Shown piece after piece: positions 1-8,919 of a DNA stretch of 64,000 bases. Below the pieces are notes generated by a model. The model searched no databases. It was not told where the DNA came from and saw nothing but the letters and a program-made list of their open reading frames with translations. Every line of letters starts with the position of its first letter. Position 1 is the stretch's first letter. Origin of the DNA: Mucilaginibacter kameinonensis (lineage in GTDB: Bacteria; Bacteroidota; Bacteroidia; Sphingobacteriales; Sphingobacteriaceae); assembly GCF_003675385.1 (NCBI RefSeq), contig NZ_RCWZ01000004.1:1-64000 (forward strand), in the 5' to 3' direction. Position numbers and translations under genes: made by a program.

Positions 1-77
1 TAACCTCTAACCTCTAACCTCTAACCTCTAACCTCTAACCTCTAACCTCTAACCTCTAACCTCTAACCTCTAACCTC
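1..77. repeat. (TAACCTC)n heptanucleotide tandem repeat
   Basis: About eleven perfect copies of the 7-mer TAACCTC run from the window edge to the base before the ATG at 78; the left end lies outside the window. Stops occur in all frames on both strands, so the tract is not translated. It would form the 5' leader or promoter-proximal DNA of the next gene, where copy-number slippage could change spacing. Confidence 0.95.
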
Positions 78-317
78 ATGGATATTCAAATCGCAAACAC
101 CCTGTTTGATGAAGGTATTTTCTCGGCCATGTATAAGGCGGGATTCATCACTACTAAAGTATTCGTGTATCGCGAAATTTATTTATGGGTGAATGCCCAA
201 CAACAAACGCGCGGTATTTCTAAAAACCAGGCAGTACTTGAGGCCGAAATCAAGTTCAATAAAGACGAACGTACCATTTGGCGTGCACTCAATTGTTTTT
301 CTGAGAAAGCAGCTTAA
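78..317 (+). CDS. small HTH-like phage protein, unknown function
   Basis: 79 residues. The C-terminal half (about 45-74, SKNQAVLEAEIKFNKDERTI) has the spacing of a helix-turn-helix with a probable recognition helix, so a small DNA-binding regulator is possible; no family is recognised. The start directly abuts the TAACCTC tract and there is no Shine-Dalgarno site, which is usual for Bacteroidota. It precedes the head genes by 320 bp. It could equally be a structural or hypothetical phage protein. Confidence 0.45.
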   Translation: MDIQIANTLFDEGIFSAMYKAGFITTKVFVYREIYLWVNAQQQTRGISKNQAVLEAEIKFNKDERTIWRALNCFSEKAA

Positions 318-636
318 AAATTCGTCCACTGACAAAACACTGTCACCAGGTTAAAAGAAATTTGTGCCGACATTTGTTATGTCAATCAGCTAAACAAAAA
401 ATAGCGCTCACCCAGAATCAGCTAAAGCAAATTCAAATCATTTAAAAATTCAGAGGCAGACACCAACTGACAAAACACTGTCACCATTAAAACAAACAAT
501 AACCACGATCTTTGATATATGCCAACCGGCATTACACGACATTAAAAAACGTCTGCTATTCAAAGCTAATTTACAAACTCCGATTCTTCTTTCGGACTTT
601 CCGTCTTCCCGACTTTCGGACAAAAACAACACCAAT
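318..636. promoter_or_regulatory. spacer with two operator-like dyads
   Basis: No gene is seen here. An identical sequence of about 21 nt occurs at 328-348 and 466-486. Each copy contains the dyad TGACA-N6-TGTCA (330-345 and 468-483). Two spaced identical dyads upstream of the head-gene block look like binding sites for a dimeric regulator, perhaps a phage repressor or activator. The regulator itself is not identified. Confidence 0.4.
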
Positions 637-1836
637 ATGAGCTATAAAATTTATTTATACGATACCGAAACCGACTGCATTGGTTCAGGTAATTTATCAT
701 CGGCCTACATCCAAACCCAACTTGAGGCAGCAGCCGGAGCTGATGTTGAGGTACACATCAGCTCGGTAGGTGGCAGCGCGTTTGATGCCATCGCCATTTA
801 TGATCTGCTCAAAAAATATCCAGGCAAGGTAACTACTTACATTGATGCGTTGGCTGCCTCTGCTGCTTCAGTAGTCGCAATGGGCGGCGGGCAAATAATC
901 ATGAGCAAATATGCGCTGCTTATGATCCACAAACCAATGGTTGGCACAGGTGGCAATGCCGATGAGCTTTTAAAAGATGTGCAGATGCTAAATGTAGTTC
1001 AGGAGCGACTGGCGCAGATCTATATGGACAAATCTGGTTTGGACGGAGTTACCGTAAACAGTTTGATCAACTCTGTAACCTGGATGACCGCTGATCAGGC
1101 CCTTGAACTGGGCTTTATCGATCAAATAGAAGATTATGGCACAGAGATAACCAACAGTGCCCTCATAAAAAATTATACCAGCACAGCACCTGCCATTTAT
1201 CAGCGATGCATTAACAAAATCTTAAACATAAATAATAACAGCATGAACATCGAAAACAAAGAACTTATCGAGAAAACCACTTCGGTATTAGACAAGATCA
1301 TGAACTTCTTTAAAAAAGTGGTAAACAAACAAACCATTACCGACAAAGGTACACTACATCACACAGGACAGATTGAAGAAGGTGCCGAAGTTTACCAGGA
1401 CGAGGACATGACCACGCCTGCCATCAGTGATATTTATACTTGTGCCGATGGTAAGCAGCTTGACATAAAACATGGCAAGATCAATAGCGTAGCACCGGCA
1501 GATCCGGAAAAAGCTCCCGAAGCAGAAGATGAAGACGATGATTTACCCGAAAGCAAATTAAAATCGGCTCAACCTACCGACGTACAAAACCGCATACAAC
1601 AACTAAAGGCCCGTTTGCATGCGCAAAACGCCTTACTAACCGAGGCCCGTACAGCACTTGAAGAAGCAAATAACCGTCTGCAAAAAACACGTACCGAAGT
1701 AAAAAACGAAATCAAATCGACCTTTATGCCCGAAGGTTCAAAACGAAGCAGTAAGGCTCATACGGAACCGGCTCCATTCTTTGCTCCACAAACCGAGATC
1801 GCTAAAAACGCTGTTAAAAAAGCGATAGCTTCTTAA
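637..1836 (+). CDS. prophage ClpP-type head maturation protease with scaffold-like tail
   Basis: 399 residues. Residues 1-185 form a ClpP/S14-like fold: the GG pair at 45-46, the nucleophile context ALAAS with Ser75, and MIHKP with His98. In phages this enzyme cleaves the scaffold and the capsid delta domain during head maturation. Residues 265-400 are charged, with an acidic run EAEDEDDDLPE and a predicted coiled coil near 310-355, which resembles a fused scaffolding domain. It lies directly upstream of the major capsid gene, as in many tailed phages. The length exceeds plain ClpP (about 200) because of this tail. The protease assignment is firm; the scaffold role is inferred. Confidence 0.85.
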   Translation: MSYKIYLYDTETDCIGSGNLSSAYIQTQLEAAAGADVEVHISSVGGSAFDAIAIYDLLKKYPGKVTTYIDALAASAASVVAMGGGQIIMSKYALLMIHKPMVGTGGNADELLKDVQMLNVVQERLAQIYMDKSGLDGVTVNSLINSVTWMTADQALELGFIDQIEDYGTEITNSALIKNYTSTAPAIYQRCINKILNINNNSMNIENKELIEKTTSVLDKIMNFFKKVVNKQTITDKGTLHHTGQIEEGAEVYQDEDMTTPAISDIYTCADGKQLDIKHGKINSVAPADPEKAPEAEDEDDDLPESKLKSAQPTDVQNRIQQLKARLHAQNALLTEARTALEEANNRLQKTRTEVKNEIKSTFMPEGSKRSSKAHTEPAPFFAPQTEIAKNAVKKAIAS

Positions 1837-1907
1837 TTATCTTCTTCACCAGCCTAAACCTTATCAAAATTCATTAACCCATTTCTACTATCCCTATACG
1901 TTTAAAA

Positions 1908-1942
1908 CATCAAAAGCTCCCCCTTTAGGGGGCCGGGGGGCT
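1908..1942 (+). other. GC-rich hairpin before capsid gene
   Basis: CTCCCCCTTTAGGGGG followed by CCGGGGGGC can fold into a strong hairpin about 10 nt upstream of the capsid ATG. No U-run follows. It may set a transcript end or modulate capsid translation. Confidence 0.4.
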
Positions 1943-1949
1943 AAACTTT

Positions 1950-3158
1950 ATGGCTCAATTTACATTTACAAACAACACCTATGCCGGCGAAGCGCTGGCA
2001 GGATTTATGGCAAGCACGCTACTCGAAGCTGATTCGGTTAAACGTGGACTGCTCACAGTAATTAATGACGTAAAAGCCCGCAAGGTGATCCTTGATGTAG
2101 ACGACGACGTTGTATTGCAAAACCCTTCGGGCGTATTTACCGATCAGGGCACAACCGCCCACCAGACCGAAAGCTATCTTGACCCTGTGGTTTACGAATT
2201 CATGAAACAGGAACAATGGGACAAACTGGCCCAAAGCTGGGAGGCCCAGGCCCTGAAACCGGGAGCCTTTATGGATTATGAAGGTGTGGTTGATCTGTCG
2301 GACTTTATGGTGCAGCGCTATCTAACCAAAATCCAGATCGCTAATGAACGCTTGTACTGGCTTGGCAAAAGTGCTACCAAAGAAGCAGCCTTTACCGCCG
2401 ATTTCCCTGGTCTATTACCTTCAATCGCTGCTGCCTCCGGCGTTTACAAAGTAGGCTTAAGCAAACCGGCCACTTCATTAGCAGCAACAGCAATTGACGC
2501 GAACGGCATCGTGACCGTGGCCGATACCTCTACCCTTGCCGATGGCGACGTTGTTACGATTACCGGCGTAACCGGTACCAGTAAGGATACAACTAACGGC
2601 GCGCCAGGCATTGTTATTCAGGGGCAATCATATTTTATTCAGATTGCAAGCGCTACTTCATTTAAACTCGTGCGCAACTACAACGAAGTTAACAGCCGAA
2701 AACCGGCAACTTTTACAGGCACAGCTACCGCAGCCACTGTAAATTATATTAATGTAAGCAATGTATTGCAGGTACTGGGCAGCGTTTACGCCCAACTTGA
2801 TCCTGCCGACAGGATCCAGGAGGACTTTAACTTACAGATCCCGTTACATGTGGGATATGCATATGCCCAGGCCCAGGCCAACAAAGCACTCAACGTTATC
2901 AATGCCTTCACCGATATGAAAAAGATGGATTACCTGGGTATTCCGCTACAGATCATGAACCATTGGCAGGCTAATACCATTTTGGGCGCAAGGTCATCAA
3001 ACCTCTTTCTTGGCGTGGATCTGTTAGGCGATGCTTCCGAATTATCGACCGTTTACCTGAAACCATACACCAATGATAACGTGGTACGTATGAAAGCCCG
3101 CATGAAAGCAGCAGTAAACTTCAAATTTGCCAACGAGCTGTTTTACCTGTCGGCATAG
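1950..3158 (+). CDS. phage major capsid protein
   Basis: 402 residues, directly downstream of the head protease. Its size, position and the pattern of an N-terminal region followed by a hydrophobic, Ala-rich core fit a major capsid protein. Residues about 185-255 form a separate module (VTVADTSTLADGDVVTITGV and FKLVRNYNEV) resembling the small beta-barrel often inserted in phage structural proteins and annotated as an E1 FCCH-like domain; it probably decorates the capsid surface. No cleavage site is obvious. The start follows a GC hairpin. Identification rests on context and general pattern, not on a recognised catalytic motif. Confidence 0.75.
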   Translation: MAQFTFTNNTYAGEALAGFMASTLLEADSVKRGLLTVINDVKARKVILDVDDDVVLQNPSGVFTDQGTTAHQTESYLDPVVYEFMKQEQWDKLAQSWEAQALKPGAFMDYEGVVDLSDFMVQRYLTKIQIANERLYWLGKSATKEAAFTADFPGLLPSIAAASGVYKVGLSKPATSLAATAIDANGIVTVADTSTLADGDVVTITGVTGTSKDTTNGAPGIVIQGQSYFIQIASATSFKLVRNYNEVNSRKPATFTGTATAATVNYINVSNVLQVLGSVYAQLDPADRIQEDFNLQIPLHVGYAYAQAQANKALNVINAFTDMKKMDYLGIPLQIMNHWQANTILGARSSNLFLGVDLLGDASELSTVYLKPYTNDNVVRMKARMKAAVNFKFANELFYLSA

Positions 3159-3256
3159 TGAGTTGTTGATTGGGTTGATTAAGTGAGTAGTTATTTACTC
3201 ATGAAGACAACCCAATCAACCTAACCAACCTTTTAACTTAATCAACCCAAAACAAC
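3159..3256. repeat. inverted word-repeat spacer
   Basis: The spacer between two co-directional phage genes is made of the words TTGATT, GGGTTGATTAAG and their complements. The left arm GTTGATTGGGTTGATTAAGT (3165-3184) pairs with CCCAATCAAC (3211-3220) and AACTTAATCAACCC (3235-3248). The right arm ends a few bases before the next ATG. Confidence 0.8.
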
Positions 3257-3847
3257 ATGTCAATTTATAATAAAATAAACGCCGGTTTCAGCCTCGGCAC
3301 AGATGAACCTATCACCTCGGGTATTGAGGATGTGATCTACATATTTAATGCCGATGATATCGTGCTTACTTATGATACAACAAACCCGCTTATTGTTAAA
3401 GGCTTAACGGCTGTAAGCAACGCTAAGGTTTATAAATTTGAAGGCACTAATAATAGCTTCAACACCACATCAAAACTGGCCAAAACCCAGGTTGGCCCAC
3501 GTTATACCGAGGAAATAGATTTCAATATCGCGGGCTTGTCTGTTGATGTTAAGGCCCAGCTTATGGCTATGGGATACGGCCGCGTACGTGCCATTGCAGT
3601 TAACAACTATAAATCCAGCGATTCGGCGATAGAGCTTTTTGGCGCAGTAAACGGATTAATCCTGACCGATGCCGAACGTAACGCTGCAGATGAATCGTTA
3701 GACGGTGGTTACAAATTAAAACTTACCAATCCCGACAAGATGAAAGAGCCTTATCCTCCACGCGCGGTTTCTATCGCTCCTACATCGGGCACAGCCACCT
3801 ATGCAAGTACCATAGCAGCTATTGAAGCGCTGGTTGTTACGGCATAA
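3257..3847 (+). CDS. phage virion protein, probably tail tube-like
   Basis: 196 residues with no signal peptide or membrane segment. The central stretch (about 105-165: AIAVNNYKSSDSAIELFGAV, then a Leu-Thr-rich beta region and EPYPPRAV) resembles the pattern of small beta-sandwich tail-tube or head-decoration proteins. It sits between the capsid and portal genes with inverted word-repeat spacers on both sides. The specific structural role is an inference; head-completion protein is the alternative. Confidence 0.45.
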   Translation: MSIYNKINAGFSLGTDEPITSGIEDVIYIFNADDIVLTYDTTNPLIVKGLTAVSNAKVYKFEGTNNSFNTTSKLAKTQVGPRYTEEIDFNIAGLSVDVKAQLMAMGYGRVRAIAVNNYKSSDSAIELFGAVNGLILTDAERNAADESLDGGYKLKLTNPDKMKEPYPPRAVSIAPTSGTATYASTIAAIEALVVTA

Positions 3848-3953
3848 TTCATTGTGTCATGAGGTCATTAGTCATTTTAATAATGGCTAATGACCATTAA
3901 AAGCTCTTTTTTTAAAACCTAAAACTAATGACCTAATGACTAATGACACAATA
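3848..3953. repeat. inverted word-repeat spacer overlapping next start
   Basis: Words ATTGTGTCAT, GGTCATTAGTCATT (3850-3876) recur as their complements AATGACCTAATGAC and TAATGACACAAT (3927-3952). The right arm covers the first codons of the next gene, so its translation start lies inside the potential hairpin. Confidence 0.75.
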
Positions 3954-4184
3954 ACAAAAAAATACACCCTGAAACCCGGGCTCCATCAGTTCGCTCCCGG
4001 CTCGGCAGCTGTGCATTGTAACGATAACTTGAGCGACGAAGAAGCAGAATGGTATCTGCAAAGATATCCGCATATTGCCAAGCTATTTGCGTCCCGGCCC
4101 CCTGAAGGAGGAGTTATCAAACAGACTGATTATAAGTGCAAAACGAAAGCAGAGGATACTTTAGATAAAGGAGGTTCGGTATGA
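3936..4184 (+). CDS. small phage protein upstream of portal
   Basis: 82 residues, soluble. A conserved-looking core TLKPGLHQFAPGSAAVH and a helical DEEAEWYLQRYPHIAKLF region are seen; no known function. The gene ends with ATGA overlapping the portal start (4181-4184), so the two are translationally coupled. The first five codons lie in the inverted word repeat, so the true start could be slightly different. Confidence 0.6.
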   Translation: MTNDTITKKYTLKPGLHQFAPGSAAVHCNDNLSDEEAEWYLQRYPHIAKLFASRPPEGGVIKQTDYKCKTKAEDTLDKGGSV

Positions 4185-5464
4185 AAACTTATCTTCCGCA
4201 AATTGAACGACGAATACTGGTAAGACCTAATCAAACCTATGGCATCCTTAATTATGACCTGGACAACGCTTACCCGCAGCGGATGCTTGAACTGGTAGCC
4301 GGCTCGCCAACAGCAAAAGATTGCTGGAACAAGCGGACAAAATTCATTGCGGGTAACGGGTTTGAAGAAAAAGATCTGGGTAAACAGATTATCAACGCAA
4401 AAGGCTTAACTATCGCTAAGCTATTAAAAGCCGTAGCAACCGACAAAGCGTTATTTACAGGCTTTGGTATCCATGTAAATTATAATGCCGATTTCAGGAT
4501 CACATCGGTAAGCTATGTGAAGTTCGAGGATATTCGCATGGGCGATACCAACAATCCGGAAACTGCCGATAAATTTGCCTTGTACTCCGACTGGGGCCGC
4601 AAAACCTGGAAAAACATCATGCGCAGCAAGGTGATCTTTTTAGACAGATATGATACCAATCCGGAAGTAATCAGCGAACAGGTGTGTAGGGCTGGCGGAT
4701 GGGAACACTACAAAGGGCAGTTGTTTTATTTTAACCCGGAAGTTGATGATTACCCGCTGATTGAGGCCGATTCGGTATGGGAAGATTTTGAAACTGAGGC
4801 AGGGATCAAAATCTTCAATAACAGGGAAGTAATAACCGGCTTCCTGCCATCAACCATGCTTTTTATGCAGTCGCGCCGTGAGGAAGCTGAAAATACGAGG
4901 CCGGATGCCGACATCTTTCCTGGTATCAATATCCCTTCGCAGCTTGAAAAAGATCTCGGCGCATTTCAGGGAGCCAAAAGCGCGCAAAAAATAATCGTTA
5001 TTGAATACGAAGACGAAAGTTCGAAGCCCGAGTTTAAAGCCTACCCTATTCAAAATAATGACAAGCTATTTGAAACCACCGAACGATCAGTTGAAGCGCG
5101 GATCATTAAAGGTTTTTCGGTTCCCAAAGAGCTCATCAATGCCGAAAAATCATCAGGCTTAAGCAACGGCAGCGAAAAAAAACAAGCTATTCTGGAATTT
5201 AATGATAATACCGCGGCAGACAGGCTTGAGCTATCGGAAACATTAGCCGAAATTTTCGGTCGATTTTACAAAGACATAAACCCAGGTAAAAACTGGAACA
5301 TTTTACCGGTAACAGCGATAGCAGCCGACGACAATCCAGGCATTAAAGCCGGAAACGCAATCAACGAGCTTTTGCAATCAACCCTTCCCCGGGAAAGTAA
5401 AATAGCCGCCCTGGTATACGCATACGGTTTCAAACAAGCCGAAGCCGAAGCAATGTGCCTGTGA
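4181..5464 (+). CDS. phage portal protein
   Basis: 427 residues. The layout fits a portal: an N-terminal region ending near residue 60 in NKRTKFIAGNGF, a middle clip region with the VSYVKFEDIRMGD pattern, then a helical region around 285-365 with ERSVEARIIKGFSVPKELIN and SSGLSNGSEKKQAILEF typical of phage portals that thread DNA into the head. Portals form a dodecameric ring at the capsid vertex. It overlaps the preceding gene by 4 bp. Portal after capsid is an unusual order, since portal normally precedes the protease. Confidence 0.75.
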   Translation: MKTYLPQIERRILVRPNQTYGILNYDLDNAYPQRMLELVAGSPTAKDCWNKRTKFIAGNGFEEKDLGKQIINAKGLTIAKLLKAVATDKALFTGFGIHVNYNADFRITSVSYVKFEDIRMGDTNNPETADKFALYSDWGRKTWKNIMRSKVIFLDRYDTNPEVISEQVCRAGGWEHYKGQLFYFNPEVDDYPLIEADSVWEDFETEAGIKIFNNREVITGFLPSTMLFMQSRREEAENTRPDADIFPGINIPSQLEKDLGAFQGAKSAQKIIVIEYEDESSKPEFKAYPIQNNDKLFETTERSVEARIIKGFSVPKELINAEKSSGLSNGSEKKQAILEFNDNTAADRLELSETLAEIFGRFYKDINPGKNWNILPVTAIAADDNPGIKAGNAINELLQSTLPRESKIAALVYAYGFKQAEAEAMCL

Positions 5465-5630
5465 TTAAGTCATAAGTCTTTAGTTCTAAGCCGTAAGTTC
5501 TAAATATTAAAAGAAGAAAATCTGATTTGAGACTTCGTACTTAAGACTATTATTCCAACTGGCATTTCAATAAACATCATTATGAACAAAACATTTTCAA
5601 CTCGCATAACGGGAGTTAGGAGGGCATGCT
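5465..5630. repeat. spacer with word repeats
   Basis: Words of the type AAGTCATAAGTCTTTAGTTC and GTAAGTTC (5467-5505) recur in complement as GAGACTTCGTACTTAAGACT (5528-5547). AGGAGGG (5619-5625) lies just upstream of the next ATG and is one of the few convincing Shine-Dalgarno sites in the window. Confidence 0.55.
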
Positions 5631-6245
5631 ATGATCTATTTAATCAATCAAACCATATTTCAGCAATACGAGGATATCAACGTAAATATTAAACCCGAAC
5701 GCCTCAAAATATTCATTAAAAAAGCGCAGGAACTCGACTTAAAACCATTTTTAGGTTACGCTTTATACTACCAGCTAATGGCTTATTGCAACGACGATGG
5801 CACTATAAAGGAAGATGCACCACAGGCTTACAAAGACCTTTTAAACGGATGCGAGTATCTTGACGAATATGGTCGAATTGTTTTGTATGAGGGCATTTCT
5901 CCTGCATTGGTCTATTTCACTTTTGCCCGTTTTATCGAAAACGATGCCATACACTACACAGCTACGGGCCCGGTTATTAAACAACATGATAATGGAAATT
6001 CGCTGTCATCGCCCGAGATAACAAAACTGGTGCAACAGCAACGCAGTATCGCCAATGCTTACGCCAATGACATTGAAAGGTTTTTAAGAGATAACCAGGA
6101 AAACTTTCCGCTTTGGCACTATAATGAAAAAAATAAAAGCAGTCGCCAATCTGGCCCGAGGATCCGTGGTATCGACAAAACTGACTTCATTTACCCGGGC
6201 ACAATTAACAATTACAACTTACCAATAATCGATTTTTTAAACTGA
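5631..6245 (+). CDS. DUF6712-like phage head-tail connector
   Basis: 204 residues, mostly helical. The N-terminus (MIYLINQTIFQQYEDINVNI), the KAQELDLKPFLG segment and the central Tyr/Leu-rich helix ending LVYFTFARFIENDAI match the pattern of DUF6712 proteins found next to portals in Bacteroidota phages, which are taken to be head-tail adaptors. It is preceded by a strong AGGAGGG ribosome site and overlaps the next gene (TGATGG, 6242-6247). Family assignment is from memory of the pattern; the adaptor role is inferred. Confidence 0.6.
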   Translation: MIYLINQTIFQQYEDINVNIKPERLKIFIKKAQELDLKPFLGYALYYQLMAYCNDDGTIKEDAPQAYKDLLNGCEYLDEYGRIVLYEGISPALVYFTFARFIENDAIHYTATGPVIKQHDNGNSLSSPEITKLVQQQRSIANAYANDIERFLRDNQENFPLWHYNEKNKSSRQSGPRIRGIDKTDFIYPGTINNYNLPIIDFLN

Positions 6246-8605
6246 TGGCAAACGATAAAAAAATAAGCGAACTTCCAGTAGCAGAAACTATAAATGCCTC
6301 CGACAAATCAATCCTGATTAGCAATAATGCCGACTATCAGTTCGATTTTGCAGCCTTGTTGCAATTCATTAATTCAGGATTAAATGCCGGGGCTAACTTA
6401 ACCTTCGGCTCGGTACTACCTCAAAACATTAGTGGCAAAAATGGAGACGTATTTATCAACACAACTGCAGGCTCTTTTGCACAAAAAATAGCTGGTGTTT
6501 GGACGGTTGTTTACACAATATCCGCAGGAGGCACCGCCGATACCACCGTACTATATGGCACAACGGCACCAAATTCGGTAACCGGCGGCAATGGTGATAC
6601 TTTTATAAACACTGTAAGCGGTATATTTTATAAAAAGTCCGCAGATGCCTGGAGCCAAGTATTTTCCATGCAAACCGGCCCGCAAGGTCCTCAGGGCGCA
6701 AGCGGAACAAATGGAACCAATGGCAGCAACGGCAAAACCATATTAAATGGTACAACCAATCCTTCCAACAGCCTGGGCACCGATGGGGATTTTTATATTA
6801 ATACTTCTTCTTACTATTTATTTGGCCCTAAAAGCAGCGGAGTTTGGGGAACCGGGATTTCTTTAATCATTTCAGGTGTACAGTTTGAAGAAACCGAGAA
6901 TAAAAACACGCCAAACGGCTATGCCGGTTTAGATAGTAGTGGCAAAATTGCGGCTGCCCAGCTTCCCAGCTATGTTGATGATGTGGTGGAAGTTACCAAC
7001 TATGCGTCGCTGCCGGCAAACGGTGAAGCCGGAAAAATCTACATAACCACCGATACCAACAATGAGTATCGTTGGAGTGGTTCTACATATATTCAAATTG
7101 TTGCTTCGGCAGGGACTACCGACGTGGTGCCTGAAGGTACGACCAATAAATATTTTACAGCGGCAAGGGTATTGAACGCGATACTTACAGGTATTGGCTT
7201 TGGTTCATCAACGGCTATTGTTGCCACCGATACCATTCTGCAAGCTTTTGGCAAACTTCAGGCTCAAGTTACCGGTTTATTTAAGATCCCGACAGGAGGT
7301 GCAAGCGGACAGATATTAGCAAAGAATAGCAATGCCGACGGCGATTTACATTGGATTAATCCGCCGTCTGGTAGCGGAGGCAGTGGTTCGTCCGAGCCAT
7401 CAGGCCAGATTAAATCTTTTCGGGTTGATTATGGAGCGGTAGGTGATGGGGTGACAGACGATTTGATTGCTATCAACAATGCCCTATTAAACGAGCAAGC
7501 TATTGAAGATAGCGGCGATTTTTTTGTATCAGAAGATTATACCAATAAATACGGAACGCCAATAAACGGCAATGTTCGTATATTAAAAAATAACGCAAAT
7601 GGTAGCAAGCAACAGATAAACAGTTATGCAGATAAATATCAGCACGTATTGGGTACAGAATACCTATCTTCTTTTCACAAAAAATTATTGACAAATAAAG
7701 CATCAGCCGCTACGGCCGCTCCAATTCCAATCAATGTAGTATTAACTGGCGATAGCACGACGTATGGAGATATAGACGGGATTGAGGCTAACTATAATAT
7801 ACATATTTTACTAAATGAAATGACAGTTAGAGACTTGATACCTGCCATTAATTATATCAATCATGGCCAAGGGGGGCGAACTACTCAACAATGGCTTGAT
7901 ACCTATTTAGCGAACGACTTAGCTGCAAACCCAGATATAATGATTATCAGATGGGGCATTAATGATACGGCTGTTGGAGCCATGACTCCGAGGGGCTTAA
8001 TCGATTTAATAGACATCGGATTGGCGACCATACGGAGTAATACAAACTTTACCAAAGATAAATTGGCAATTATACTTTGCTCGATGAATTCAACAACTGA
8101 CGATAACCAAGGTCATAAAGGGGAAATATTCAATGAAGAGTATAATAAAGGATTACGAACCCTTGCACGTAAGTATGCATGTTGTTACATGGATGTTTAT
8201 GCACTGTGGCAAGATGCAAGAAATGGGCAAGATTATATGAATGCCTATGACCCATCTCGTCCTAATGAACTCATCCACCCAACGAGATCATTTAAAACAC
8301 TTATAGCTTGTGCAACATATGACATTCTTTTTCCTAAATACTATCGCAATAGTCCATTACGTGATAGCGGATTCGCAACGCCCAATATAAGCAAACCGTT
8401 CACGTATTACCCTTTCGGTATTAGCTATGATTTTGTTACAACGGATGCAGGCTGGCCTATAAATGGTTCTTTGGTAACCCATAAAAGTAGTTTGGTGTCC
8501 ATTCAGCAAACATTAATGAGCATTGGAAACATCAATTCTGCTATGTACGTTAGGAGTGGGTATTCTAACAGTTGGTCAAGCTGGCAAAGTGTTCCATTCG
8601 GTTAA
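6245..8605 (+). CDS. tail fibre with collagen-like stretch, SGNH esterase domain and knob
   Basis: 786 residues. In order: a head-proximal beta-rich region with three repeats of the type NGDTFINT (1-140); a short collagen-like Gly-X-Y run GPQGPQGASGTNGTNGSNG (about 144-163); a linker; a pectate-lyase-type entry motif DYGAVGDGVTDD (about 396-407); an SGNH/GDSL hydrolase domain with TGDSTTYGD (about 498), NHGQGG, RWGINDT and ELIHP (about 676); and a C-terminal knob with GYSNSWSSWQS (716-786). It probably deacetylates surface glycan during adsorption. The gene stops exactly at the end of this knob, and a second knob follows in another frame (8572-8862). Confidence 0.8.
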   Translation: MANDKKISELPVAETINASDKSILISNNADYQFDFAALLQFINSGLNAGANLTFGSVLPQNISGKNGDVFINTTAGSFAQKIAGVWTVVYTISAGGTADTTVLYGTTAPNSVTGGNGDTFINTVSGIFYKKSADAWSQVFSMQTGPQGPQGASGTNGTNGSNGKTILNGTTNPSNSLGTDGDFYINTSSYYLFGPKSSGVWGTGISLIISGVQFEETENKNTPNGYAGLDSSGKIAAAQLPSYVDDVVEVTNYASLPANGEAGKIYITTDTNNEYRWSGSTYIQIVASAGTTDVVPEGTTNKYFTAARVLNAILTGIGFGSSTAIVATDTILQAFGKLQAQVTGLFKIPTGGASGQILAKNSNADGDLHWINPPSGSGGSGSSEPSGQIKSFRVDYGAVGDGVTDDLIAINNALLNEQAIEDSGDFFVSEDYTNKYGTPINGNVRILKNNANGSKQQINSYADKYQHVLGTEYLSSFHKKLLTNKASAATAAPIPINVVLTGDSTTYGDIDGIEANYNIHILLNEMTVRDLIPAINYINHGQGGRTTQQWLDTYLANDLAANPDIMIIRWGINDTAVGAMTPRGLIDLIDIGLATIRSNTNFTKDKLAIILCSMNSTTDDNQGHKGEIFNEEYNKGLRTLARKYACCYMDVYALWQDARNGQDYMNAYDPSRPNELIHPTRSFKTLIACATYDILFPKYYRNSPLRDSGFATPNISKPFTYYPFGISYDFVTTDAGWPINGSLVTHKSSLVSIQQTLMSIGNINSAMYVRSGYSNSWSSWQSVPFG

Positions 8606-8862
8606 CAAACACACTAAACAACAGAGGGTTTAACGGCCCAAACGCCGCGGCATTACCTAATACGTATCCAGACGCCATTACTTATGATTGGGCACAAACT
8701 GATAATGGTTTCCCAATAAATGGCTTTTTGACAACCAACAAACAAGCCAACAATACTTTTATTAGGCAAGAAGTCGCGAGTTACGACGGCACAGCGACAA
8801 TGTATATTCGTGGAGGCTATAATAACACATGGCAAGCTTGGAAACAAGTAATATTGGCTTAA
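8572..8862 (+). pseudogene. second knob domain of the tail fibre, out of frame
   Basis: An open frame that starts only at a TTG inside the fibre gene encodes a knob parallel to the fibre C-terminus: FPINGFLTTNK against WPINGSLVTHK and YNNTWQAWKQ against YSNSWSSWQS. Re-reading one base at GGT-TAA (8601-8606) would join the two frames as VPFG-LTNTLNNRGF without a stop. This is best read as a single-base deletion that cut off a duplicated knob; programmed frameshifting or an independent small adhesin are alternatives. Confidence 0.6.
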
Positions 8863-8919
8863 TGATAGGATTGTTGTTTTGATAAAAAGTCATAGCTTCG
8901 CAAAAATAACACATTGTTA

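Noticed and set aside
1..77. Telomere-like repeat
   Set aside because: TAACCTC resembles telomeric DNA, but the tract is internal to a bacterial chromosome next to phage genes and is better explained as a microsatellite or word-repeat arm.
450..635. 61-codon minus-strand ORF before the head protease
   Set aside because: Low-quality translation overlapping the operator-like repeats; no support.
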